NCBI GenBank assembly: GCA_040754815.1
Contig: JBFMBX010000005.1
Coordinates: forward strand, 1-64,000
Source: Bellilinea sp040754815
GTDB taxonomy: Bacteria > Chloroflexota > Anaerolineae > Anaerolineales > Anaerolineaceae
Length of the DNA stretch: 64,000 nucleotides
Direction of reading: 5' to 3'
In this document: in pieces, positions 15,095 to 22,846 of the stretch
Numbering within the stretch: the first letter of the stretch is position 1
Layout of the letters: each line of letters opens with the position of its first letter
Program-made: the position numbers and the translations under genes
The notes under the pieces: model-generated
What the model was told of the DNA's origin: nothing
The model's input: only the letters and a program-made list of their open reading frames with translations
Database searches by the model: none

Positions 15095-16425
15095 GCAGGC
15101 TGACGGTTTTTCCCACCCAACGCCTGCGGGGCGAAATCACCCTGCCGGGCGACAAATCCATCTCTCACCGCGCCGCCCTGCTGGCCGCGCTGGCCGATGG
15201 TGAAAGCCGCATCCAGCACTTTCTGGATTCGGGCGTTACGCGCGTGCTGCTCAACGCCCTGCGCGCTTTGGGGGTGGAATGGGTACTGGAAGGTGAAACG
15301 CTGACCCTGCAGGGGCGGGAATGGCACACTCCCGCGGCGGCGCTGGACTGCGGCAATTCGGCCACCACGCTGCGCTTGCTGGCCGGGGCACTGGCGGCGC
15401 GCAACACCGCCGCCGTGCTGGACGGTTCAGCCGGCCTGCGCCGCCGTCCGATGGGGCGCATCGTTCAGCCGCTGCGCGAGATGGGCGTTTCCATCACCGC
15501 CAGCGATGACGAATACGCACCGCTGATCATCGAGGCGCGCCCCGGCGGCATTCGCCTCAACGGCGGCACACAGCGGCTGGCGGTAGCCAGCGCACAGGTC
15601 AAATCCTGTTTGCTGCTGGCCGGGCTGGCCGCCAACCGCCCGCACACGGTCATCGAACCGCACCGCTCGCGCGATCATACCGAGCGGCTGTTGAGCGCGC
15701 TGGGCGTGCAGATTGAAGCAGAGGCGGTAACCAAGGGCTGGGCCGTGAGGGTGCACCCTGTCAGCGGCAGTCTGCCGCCGCTGCGCCTTTCCATTCCGGG
15801 CGATCTTTCCGCCGGGGCGTTTTGGGCCGTGGCGGCGGCAATCACCCCCGGCTCGCAGATTACCCTGCGGGGGGTGGGGTTGAACCCCGGCCGCACCGGA
15901 CTGCTGGAAGCCCTGCGGGAGATGGGCGCCACCCTGACCATTACGCCGCGCGGCGAACAGGGCGGCGAACCGTTCGGTGATGTGACCATTGCCCACTCTC
16001 CACTGTACGGGGTCGAAATCAGCGGCGAACGGGTCACGGCAATGATTGACGAGTTCCCCGTGTTTGCGGTGGCGGCGGCATTTGCCGAAGGAATCACCCG
16101 CGTGCGGCAGGCGCAGGAACTGCGCTACAAGGAATCCGACCGCATCCGCGCCATTTGCTCTCTGCTGAACCGGCTGGGGGCAAAGGTCAGGGAACACGAG
16201 GACGGCTTTACCATCTACGGGCGGGGCGGTCTGCGCGGCGGGGAGACGGTGGCGGCGGGCGGTGATCACCGCATTGCCATGGCCGCGGCGGTTGCCGGGC
16301 TGGCGGCTGCCGAACCGGTCACTGTTCAGGGTGCCGAAATTATGGCAGAATCATACCCGCAGTTCGAACAAACTTTGCGGGAACTGGGCGCAGAAACCCG
16401 CGCGGAGGATGAATTGGGCGGATGA
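15091..16425 (+). CDS. aroA: 5-enolpyruvylshikimate-3-phosphate synthase
   Basis: A 444-residue EPSP synthase, the sixth shikimate-pathway step. It shows LPGDKSISHRAAL, the LDCGNSATTLRLLAG substrate loop, RRRPMGRIVQPLREMG and the C-terminal RYKESDRI and GDHRIAMA motifs. The GNSATT loop, in place of the plant-type GNAGTA, together with other residues suggests a class II (glyphosate-tolerant type) active site, but that is inference. It is coupled to both neighbours through ATGA overlaps. Confidence 0.97.
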   Translation: MSRLTVFPTQRLRGEITLPGDKSISHRAALLAALADGESRIQHFLDSGVTRVLLNALRALGVEWVLEGETLTLQGREWHTPAAALDCGNSATTLRLLAGALAARNTAAVLDGSAGLRRRPMGRIVQPLREMGVSITASDDEYAPLIIEARPGGIRLNGGTQRLAVASAQVKSCLLLAGLAANRPHTVIEPHRSRDHTERLLSALGVQIEAEAVTKGWAVRVHPVSGSLPPLRLSIPGDLSAGAFWAVAAAITPGSQITLRGVGLNPGRTGLLEALREMGATLTITPRGEQGGEPFGDVTIAHSPLYGVEISGERVTAMIDEFPVFAVAAAFAEGITRVRQAQELRYKESDRIRAICSLLNRLGAKVREHEDGFTIYGRGGLRGGETVAAGGDHRIAMAAAVAGLAAAEPVTVQGAEIMAESYPQFEQTLRELGAETRAEDELGG

Positions 16426-17339
16426 GCGATATTCAGTCCATTGCTTACTGGCGGCTGGGGTTGATCGGCGGGCAGTTGGGGCACAGCCTTTCGCCGCGCC
16501 TGCAGCGCGCCGCCCTGCGGGAAGCCGGCCTGCAGGGAGAATACCGCCTGTACAATGTGCCGCCGCTGCCGGAGGGAGAGGCTCAATTGCGCGCGCTGGT
16601 AGAGGGTTTGCGCGCTCCGCCGGCATTGCGCCTGCACGGGTTGAACATCACCATTCCCCACAAACAAAATGTGCTGCGCTTTCTGGACGAATTGACCCCC
16701 ACGGCGCAGGCGGTTGGCGCGGTCAACACGCTCTATGCGCGCGGCAATCGGCTGATGGGAGATAATACCGATGCCGAGGGTTTTTGGGCGGATTTTCAAC
16801 GCCTCTCGGGTGCGGCAGCGGAGCAAAGAACCCCCGCTGCGGCGCTGCTGCTGGGCGGCGGCGGGGCGGCGCGCGCGGTGGCCTACATGCTGATGCTGCA
16901 CGGCTGGCGGGTGGTGCTGGCAACGCGCCGCGTGGAACAGGGGGCACAGGTAGCCCGCGATTTGAAAGCCCTGCGCCTGCCCGGTAGAATTGTCACGCTG
17001 CCGCTGGATGCGTCCGTGCTGGAACGCTGGCAGAATGTGCGCGCCGTCATCAACGCAACGCCCGTGGGCATGTCGCCGCATACCGAGGATTGTCCCTACC
17101 CGGACGAAATCCCGCTGCCGCCTCAGGCGGTGGTGTACGATCTGGTCTATAACCCGGCAGAAACCGTCCTGCTGCGCCGCGCCCGCCGGCAGGGGCTGAA
17201 AGCGGCCAACGGGCTGGGGATGCTGGTGGAGCAGGCACGGCTGGCCTTTGCCCGCTGGACGGGCTACACCCCCTCGGCTCAAACCCTTTGGGAAGCGCTC
17301 CGTCAGCCGCCTGCCCAACCCTTCGGAGAAAACCCATGA
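16422..17339 (+). CDS. aroE: Shikimate dehydrogenase
   Basis: A 305-residue NADPH-dependent enzyme that reduces 3-dehydroshikimate to shikimate. The N-terminal substrate domain has LGHSLSPRLQ and NITIPHKQ with the catalytic Lys, and GAVNTLY and NTDAEGF follow. The cofactor domain has LLGGGGAARAVAY and INATPVGM. It is a little longer than the usual about 275 residues because of an N-terminal extension. It overlaps aroA and aroC by four bases each. Confidence 0.96.
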   Translation: MSDIQSIAYWRLGLIGGQLGHSLSPRLQRAALREAGLQGEYRLYNVPPLPEGEAQLRALVEGLRAPPALRLHGLNITIPHKQNVLRFLDELTPTAQAVGAVNTLYARGNRLMGDNTDAEGFWADFQRLSGAAAEQRTPAAALLLGGGGAARAVAYMLMLHGWRVVLATRRVEQGAQVARDLKALRLPGRIVTLPLDASVLERWQNVRAVINATPVGMSPHTEDCPYPDEIPLPPQAVVYDLVYNPAETVLLRRARRQGLKAANGLGMLVEQARLAFARWTGYTPSAQTLWEALRQPPAQPFGENP

Positions 17340-18520
17340 GACTGCACCTGATGACGGCCGGCGAATCGCACGGGCCGGGATTGACGATGATTCTGGAAGG
17401 TCTGCCCGCCGGCCTGCCGCTGGATGAGGAAATCATCAACCGCGACCTTGCCCGGCGTCAGCACGGATACGGCGCCGGCCCGCGCATGAAGATCGAACAG
17501 GACCGCGCCCGCATTCTGGGCGGGGTGATGGACGGCAAAACCACCGGCGCGCCGCTGGCGGTGTTCATCGAAAACCTCGATCACCCGCGCTGGAAAGACA
17601 AAGCCATCCGGCGTTTCACCGTGCCGCGCCCCGGCCATGCCGACCTGAGCGGGGTGTTGAAATACGGCTATGACGACCTGCGCCCGGCGCTGGAACGCGC
17701 CTCGGCGCGTGAAACGGCGGCGCGGGTGGCCGGCGGGGCGGTCTGCCGGCATTTGCTGGCGCAGTTCGGCATCCGCATCGGCGGTTATGTCTGCTCCATT
17801 GGCGAAATCCGCGCCGATTTAAGCGCCATGCCGCCGGAAGAACGCATCCGGCGCGCGCTGAACAGCGAAGTGGCCTGCCCGGACGAGGCAGCGGCCGAAG
17901 CCATGCAGGCGCGCATCCGCCAAATCATGCAGCAACGGGATACGCTGGGCGGGGTGATCGAGGCGTTTGCGCTGGGCGTGCCGCCCGGCCTCGGTTCGTA
18001 CGTCCACTGGGAGCGGCGGCTGGATGCGCGCATCGCCGCGGCGGTGATGAGCATACCCGCCATCAAGGGCGTGGAAATCGGCCCGGCTTTTGAGAACACC
18101 GCCCGCCCCGGCACACAGGTGCACGACCCCATTCTGCTGGCCGGGCAGGAACTCCAACGGCAGGGCTTCAACAGCGGCGGGCTGGAGGGGGGCATTACCA
18201 CCGGTCAGCCCATTCTGGTGCGCGCGGCAATGAAACCGATTGCCACCACCCTCACCCCGCAGCGTTCGGTGGATCTGGCCGAGGGGCGCGAGGTGGAAAC
18301 ACGCTACGAACGTTCCGACTTTTGCCCCGTGCCGCGCGCGGTGGTGATTGTGGAAGCCATGCTGGCGTATGTGCTGGCCGATGCCCTGCTGGAAAAACTG
18401 GGCGGCGACTCGCTGGCGGAGATGCTGCCGCGCTTTGCGGCCCTGCCGCGCCCCCGCCTTGGTGATGTTCACCTGCGGGAGGATGATGCGGTTTTCTGGC
18501 ACGGCGGGGAGCAGGAATAA
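17336..18520 (+). CDS. aroC: Chorismate synthase
   Basis: A 394-residue FMN-dependent chorismate synthase. Signature segments are TAGESHGPGL near the N-terminus, RRQHGYGAGPRMKIEQD, RPGHADLSGVLKYG, RASARETAARVA and the C-terminal DFCPVPRAVVIVEAMLAYVL. The ATG at 17336 overlaps the aroE stop codon. The stop codon TAA shares its last base with the next start (TAATG), so translation is coupled to aroKB. Confidence 0.97.
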   Translation: MRLHLMTAGESHGPGLTMILEGLPAGLPLDEEIINRDLARRQHGYGAGPRMKIEQDRARILGGVMDGKTTGAPLAVFIENLDHPRWKDKAIRRFTVPRPGHADLSGVLKYGYDDLRPALERASARETAARVAGGAVCRHLLAQFGIRIGGYVCSIGEIRADLSAMPPEERIRRALNSEVACPDEAAAEAMQARIRQIMQQRDTLGGVIEAFALGVPPGLGSYVHWERRLDARIAAAVMSIPAIKGVEIGPAFENTARPGTQVHDPILLAGQELQRQGFNSGGLEGGITTGQPILVRAAMKPIATTLTPQRSVDLAEGREVETRYERSDFCPVPRAVVIVEAMLAYVLADALLEKLGGDSLAEMLPRFAALPRPRLGDVHLREDDAVFWHGGEQE

Positions 18521-20088
18521 TGGGCGGCGAGTGGTTTTTCCTTTACGGCCCGCCCGGCAGCGGTAAGACCACGCTGGGGCGCTGGCTGGCCGAACGGCTG
18601 GAAGTGCCATTTTACGATCTGGATGAGTGCATCGAGCGCGCGGCCGGCGTAAGTATCCCCCGCATTTTCGAAGAGGAAGGCGAAGGCGGCTTTCGGCAGC
18701 GCGAGCGGAACGCACTGGCGGAACTGCTCACCCGGCCGGCGGGTGTGGCCGCGCTGGGCGGCGGGGCACTGCTTGACCCCCATAACCGGCAGCAGGCGGA
18801 GGAACACGGTGAGGTGGTTTGCCTCACGGCCGCGCCGGTATCCCTGCGGCAGCGGCTGGAAAACGGCCATCAAAACCGACCCCTTTTGAACGGCGGGGAG
18901 GACTGGCAAGGCCGCCTTGAACGCCTGCTGGCCGCCCGCCGGGGGCATTACAAGTCCTTTCCCCTGCAGGTCAGCACCGACGGGCGCAGCATGGAGGAAA
19001 GCGGCTGGCACATTCTGAGCGCGCTGGGGGTTTTCCCCATCCGCGGTATGGGGCAGCCGTACCGCTTGAGGGTGAAAAACGGTTTGCTGGCGCAGGCCGC
19101 CGAACATTTGCAGCCGTTGGGCAGGTTTACTTCTGCCGCGCTGGTGTGCGATGACCACACCGCCGCCCTCTACGGCGAACCCCTGCAAAAGGAACTGGCT
19201 GAACAGGGCTGGCAGGTGATGAAGTGCGTCATCTCCGCCGGTGAGGAGCACAAAACCCTGCAAACCGCCGCCGATTTGTGGGCGCAGTTTGTGAAAGGCG
19301 GCGTGGAGCGGGGCAGTCTGCTGCTGGCACTGGGCGGCGGCGTGGTGGGCGATTTGAGCGGCTTTACCGCCTCGGCCTACCTGCGCGGTGTGGCGTGGGT
19401 CAACCTGCCCACCACACTGCTGGCGATGGTGGATGCCGCCATTGGCGGCAAGACCGGCGTTGACCTGCCGCAGGGGAAAAATCTGGTGGGGGCGTTCTAC
19501 CCGCCGCGTGCGGTGCTGGCCGATCCGCTCACCCTGAACACCCTGCCGGTTGAGGAAATCCGCAGCGGCATGGCCGAGGTGGTCAAACACGCGGTCATCG
19601 GCGATGCCGATTTGCTGACCGCCTGCGCCGCCGGGCTGGATGGGCTGGCCGGGCGCTGGGAATGGCTGGTGCGCCGCGCCGCGGCGGTCAAGGTGCGTGT
19701 CATCGAAGCCGACCCCTACGAGCAGGGCCTGCGCGAGGTGTTGAACTTTGGGCATACGCTCGGCCACGCGCTGGAAAAAGCCAGTCATTACCGCCTGCGC
19801 CACGGCGAAGCGGTGGCCATCGGCATGGTGTGGGAAACGCGCCTTGCCGAGCGTTTGGGGCTGGCGCAGGCGGGTTTGAGCAGCCGGCTGGCAGAGGTGC
19901 TGGGGGGCATCGGTTTACCGGTTCAGCCCCCGCCCGGGCTGGCGGCGGAAGAAATCCGCGCCGCCTTGCGGGTGGATAAGAAACGGCGCGGCGGCGAACT
20001 GCGCTTCAGCCTGCCGCGGGCCGCCGGCCAGGTGGAATACGGGGTGGTTGTGTCGGCCGATGAGGCTTTGAGAGAGGTGAGGACATGA
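18520..20088 (+). CDS. aroKB: Shikimate kinase / 3-dehydroquinate synthase fusion
   Basis: A 522-residue bifunctional protein. Residues 1-165 are a shikimate kinase with P-loop GPPGSGKT (10-17), the DLDE and LGGGALL motifs and an RP-loop. Residues 175-522 are a 3-dehydroquinate synthase with LALGGGVVGDLSGFTASAYL, VNLPTTLLAMVDA, IGGKTGVDLPQGKNLVGAFY and the metal-binding NFGHTLGHALE and HGEAVAIGM motifs. Thus one chain carries pathway steps 2 and 5. No stop or frameshift separates the domains. It sits between aroC and aroQ with ATGA coupling to the latter. Confidence 0.95.
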   Translation: MGGEWFFLYGPPGSGKTTLGRWLAERLEVPFYDLDECIERAAGVSIPRIFEEEGEGGFRQRERNALAELLTRPAGVAALGGGALLDPHNRQQAEEHGEVVCLTAAPVSLRQRLENGHQNRPLLNGGEDWQGRLERLLAARRGHYKSFPLQVSTDGRSMEESGWHILSALGVFPIRGMGQPYRLRVKNGLLAQAAEHLQPLGRFTSAALVCDDHTAALYGEPLQKELAEQGWQVMKCVISAGEEHKTLQTAADLWAQFVKGGVERGSLLLALGGGVVGDLSGFTASAYLRGVAWVNLPTTLLAMVDAAIGGKTGVDLPQGKNLVGAFYPPRAVLADPLTLNTLPVEEIRSGMAEVVKHAVIGDADLLTACAAGLDGLAGRWEWLVRRAAAVKVRVIEADPYEQGLREVLNFGHTLGHALEKASHYRLRHGEAVAIGMVWETRLAERLGLAQAGLSSRLAEVLGGIGLPVQPPPGLAAEEIRAALRVDKKRRGGELRFSLPRAAGQVEYGVVVSADEALREVRT

Positions 20089-20525
20089 TGAAGAAAGTGC
20101 TGATCCTGCACGGCCCAAACCTTAACCTGCTGGGCGAGCGCGAGCCGCAGGTTTACGGCAGCCTGACGCTGGAAGAAATCAACCGCCGCTTAATTAACGC
20201 CGGTGAGGGGTTGAATCTGGAAGTTACCTGCTTCCAATCGAATCACGAAGGGGAATTAATCAACGCCCTGCACGAAGCGCACCGCACCATGGATGGGGTG
20301 GTGTTCAACCCGGCGGGTTATACCCACACCTCGGTAGCCCTGCGCGATGCGGTGGCGGCCATTGCCGTTCCGGTCATCGAGGTGCATCTTTCCAACCCGG
20401 CCGCGCGCGAGGAATTCCGGCACACCTCGCTGCTGGCGCCGGTCTGCCAGGGGACGATTGCCGGTTTTGGCTGGCGTTCGTACTGGCTGGGCCTGCTGGC
20501 GCTGGCAGAAATGCTGAACGAATGA
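20085..20525 (+). CDS. aroQ: 3-dehydroquinate dehydratase, type II
   Basis: A 146-residue type II dehydroquinase, the third pathway step. It has ILHGPNLNLLGEREPQVYG with the catalytic Tyr, FQSNHEGELI, NPAGYTHTSVALRDA and VIEVHLSNPAAREEFRHTS. The length is normal for the dodecameric family. It ends the operon, and the convergent CapA-like gene ends 13 bases later with no obvious terminator between. Confidence 0.96.
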   Translation: MMKKVLILHGPNLNLLGEREPQVYGSLTLEEINRRLINAGEGLNLEVTCFQSNHEGELINALHEAHRTMDGVVFNPAGYTHTSVALRDAVAAIAVPVIEVHLSNPAAREEFRHTSLLAPVCQGTIAGFGWRSYWLGLLALAEMLNE

Positions 20526-20538
20526 CTGCCCGGCGGAT

Positions 20539-22230
20539 TTACCAGCCGCTGGCAGCAAAGATGGCTTCCAGCAGCGTGCGGCGTTCTTCATCGCTCATCG
20601 GGCTGGAGCGCAGAAAATCCTCAAAGCGGAGGGTGAGCAGTTCCACGCCGAGGTAACGCCCGTCGTAGAAGATATGCCGGTCAACGAAGGCGCGCTCGAA
20701 CGGCTCTCCCAGCGAGTACTGGTCGAAGAACAGGTTGCCCAGACCGTAATGTAAAAAACTGCCTTCGTAAAATTCCATAGCCTGCGGCAGGTGGCCCTGA
20801 CTGCCGGAAACGACCACCGCCCCGGCCTGAGCAACGCGCTCGAAATCTTCCACAGCTTGCGGCCGGGCGCTGAAGGTTTCGTATTCAAGGTGCGAGAAGG
20901 TCACAATCGGCAGGTAGCCCTCCGCCCGCAGGCGGGCAATTTCGGCGCTCAGCCGGTCGAAATCGCACAACACCGCGCCGGGGTTAGTGGCAGAAGCGGC
21001 CGCATAGGCCGGCCCTTTGGCATTGCAGCCCACAAAGGCGATGCGGTTGCCGTTGTGTTCGAACAGCGCCGGCTGCCAGCCCTCTTGGAGATTTGCTCCG
21101 CCGCCGTAAGTTTTCCAGCCGCGCCGGTGATACTCTTGCAGGGTGAACAGCACATCCTCCGGCTGCGAGTCGATGAAGTGGTCACCGGTCATCTCCACCA
21201 CATCGGTACCTGCCTTTTCCAGCAGTTCAATCCAGCGGATGTCGCTGCAGGGAAAAACGATGATGCCGCTTTCATCCAGCCCTTCCTGCGGCGGCGAACA
21301 GCCCTCCCGAAAAGCCACTTCGTTGTTGATGTGGGTGATATCGGCTTCCCTCAGCCAGTCGGTCACTTCGCCCAGCGCGTGTTCCACGCCGAGCAGGCGC
21401 AGGTAAAGGGCGGTGGCGCGTACCAGCGCGGTCACGCCGGTCACCGCCACAACGGTCATCTTGTTTTCATCGCGGTTGCCGGAGGGAATGTTGGCAATCA
21501 GTTCTTCGGCGCGGTTGCCGTTCAGCGTGTAGGGGATGGCCAGCGCATATTCAGCCGGATTCATGCCGCGTTCCAGCGGGGAGATGCCGTTCAGCCGGAG
21601 GACTTTCAGACGCGGTTCGAGGCGCTCAAAGGGAATCAGTCCGCGCGCTTCGGGCTGCTGCCACAGGGCATCGCCCAAACCGCCGTCCGCCACCACCTGC
21701 ACCGCTCCCTCGCCGGGCGCTCCCCACCAGGCGGTCAACATGGCCAGCGTGTCCGCTTCAACCAGCAAGGGGAAGTCGGGAGCATCATCCAATCCGTACC
21801 ACCGCCTTCGCAGGGCGTCGGCGTCCATGCCGTCTTCGATGGTGGCAAAGCGGGCAACCAGCGCATAGACCCACCTGCCGGCCGGCAGGCCCTCTTCACC
21901 CACCTGCAGGCGCACTTCGGCATCTTCGGCGTGCTCGCCCCATTGCCAGCCTGCCGGCAGGGTGATGCCCGCGCGCAGGCCGGCGGGCAGGTGCGGGTCG
22001 AACCACACCTGCGCGGCGGGGGAATTGACCGCCGGCGGATTGGCCACCGCCGCTATGGCAGTGGCGGGTATGTCAGTTGCCGGTATGGCGGTGGCCGGTA
22101 AAGGTTGAAAGGGCGTTTGAGTGGGGTCAACAGGGAGTGCGGCAGGACTGAGAGAAGAAATTTGCGGCAGAACCTGACAACCTGCCAGCCAGAGGGTCAG
22201 GAAAATGCTGATGATGATTCGATGCTTCAT
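20539..22230 (-). CDS. CapA-family (PGA_cap) lipoprotein
   Basis: A 563-residue protein with a lipoprotein signal (lipobox WLAGC at about residues 14-18), a Pro/Ala/Thr linker, a region with two periplasmic-binding-like segments (about 70-215), and a CapA/PGA_cap calcineurin-like domain (about 245-530). The latter shows INNEVAF, TGDHFIDSQPEDVLFT, YGGGANLQEGWQPALFE, FSHLEYE, SGSQGHLPQAMEFYEG and YGLGNLFFDQ. The family is linked to poly-gamma-glutamate or other surface-polymer handling; here it is alone, so the substrate is unknown. A TATAAT on the minus strand at 22244-22239 sits eight bases before the ATG, so the transcript may be leaderless. Confidence 0.87.
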   Translation of the reverse strand: MKHRIIISIFLTLWLAGCQVLPQISSLSPAALPVDPTQTPFQPLPATAIPATDIPATAIAAVANPPAVNSPAAQVWFDPHLPAGLRAGITLPAGWQWGEHAEDAEVRLQVGEEGLPAGRWVYALVARFATIEDGMDADALRRRWYGLDDAPDFPLLVEADTLAMLTAWWGAPGEGAVQVVADGGLGDALWQQPEARGLIPFERLEPRLKVLRLNGISPLERGMNPAEYALAIPYTLNGNRAEELIANIPSGNRDENKMTVVAVTGVTALVRATALYLRLLGVEHALGEVTDWLREADITHINNEVAFREGCSPPQEGLDESGIIVFPCSDIRWIELLEKAGTDVVEMTGDHFIDSQPEDVLFTLQEYHRRGWKTYGGGANLQEGWQPALFEHNGNRIAFVGCNAKGPAYAAASATNPGAVLCDFDRLSAEIARLRAEGYLPIVTFSHLEYETFSARPQAVEDFERVAQAGAVVVSGSQGHLPQAMEFYEGSFLHYGLGNLFFDQYSLGEPFERAFVDRHIFYDGRYLGVELLTLRFEDFLRSSPMSDEERRTLLEAIFAASGW

Positions 22231-22253
22231 AAGCCGAGATTATAGAATATAAT
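22226..22253 (+). promoter_or_regulatory. Back-to-back leaderless promoters
   Basis: In the 29 bases between divergent start codons, a plus-strand TATAAT (22248-22253) ends six bases before the GrpB-family ATG, with TTCATA 16 bases upstream (22226-22231). A minus-strand TATAAT (22244-22239) ends eight bases before the CapA-family ATG. Transcription should start at or next to each start codon. No Shine-Dalgarno sequence fits in the space. Confidence 0.65.
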
Positions 22254-22259
22254 CGCCGC

Positions 22260-22832
22260 ATGGTCATCGAAATCACCCCTTACAAAAATGAATGGACGCA
22301 GGAATTTCAGCAGATTGCCGCCGTTCTGCGGCAGGCGCTAGGCGCGCTGGCTTTGCGCATTGACCACATCGGTTCAACTGCTGTGCCGGGGCTGGATGCC
22401 AAGGATATCATTGATATTCAGGTCACGGTAAGCGCGCTGGAAGAAGAGGTGGTGCGCCGCCTGACTGACGCTGGTTTCACCCACCGCGAAGATATCACCG
22501 GCGACCACCTGCCGCCGGGATGGGATGATGATGGAGCAGGCTGGCAAAAATGGTTGTTCAAACCGCCGCCCGGCTGGCGCGCGGTCAACCTGCACGTGCG
22601 CGTTGAAGGTGCCCCAAATCAGCGCTACCCGCTGCTCTTTCGGGAGTATTTGCGTTCGCACCCTTTGACCGCGCAGGCCTATGCGCGGCTGAAGCGGATG
22701 CTGGCGGCGCATTTGCCCCATGAACGCCACCTTTACTCGGATGTCAAAGACCCGGCGGTGGATTTGATTTACCTGGCGGCGGAGGAATGGGCAGCGCAAA
22801 CCGGCTGGCAGATACCCCCGCCGGATGCCTGA
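22260..22832 (+). CDS. GrpB/UPF0157 family protein
   Basis: A 190-residue protein of the GrpB (nucleotidyltransferase-fold) family. It has IEITPYKNEWTQEFQQ at the start, the HIGSTAVPGLDAKDIIDIQV core motif, and RYPLLFREYLRSHP and the AYARLKRMLA helix typical of the family. Some members are fused to CoaE (dephospho-CoA kinase), but here the domain stands alone. Function is not established. The ATG lies six bases after a TATAAT, with no ribosome binding site, so the mRNA is probably leaderless. Confidence 0.9.
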   Translation: MVIEITPYKNEWTQEFQQIAAVLRQALGALALRIDHIGSTAVPGLDAKDIIDIQVTVSALEEEVVRRLTDAGFTHREDITGDHLPPGWDDDGAGWQKWLFKPPPGWRAVNLHVRVEGAPNQRYPLLFREYLRSHPLTAQAYARLKRMLAAHLPHERHLYSDVKDPAVDLIYLAAEEWAAQTGWQIPPPDA

Positions 22833-22846
22833 GCCGCAGCACCCCT

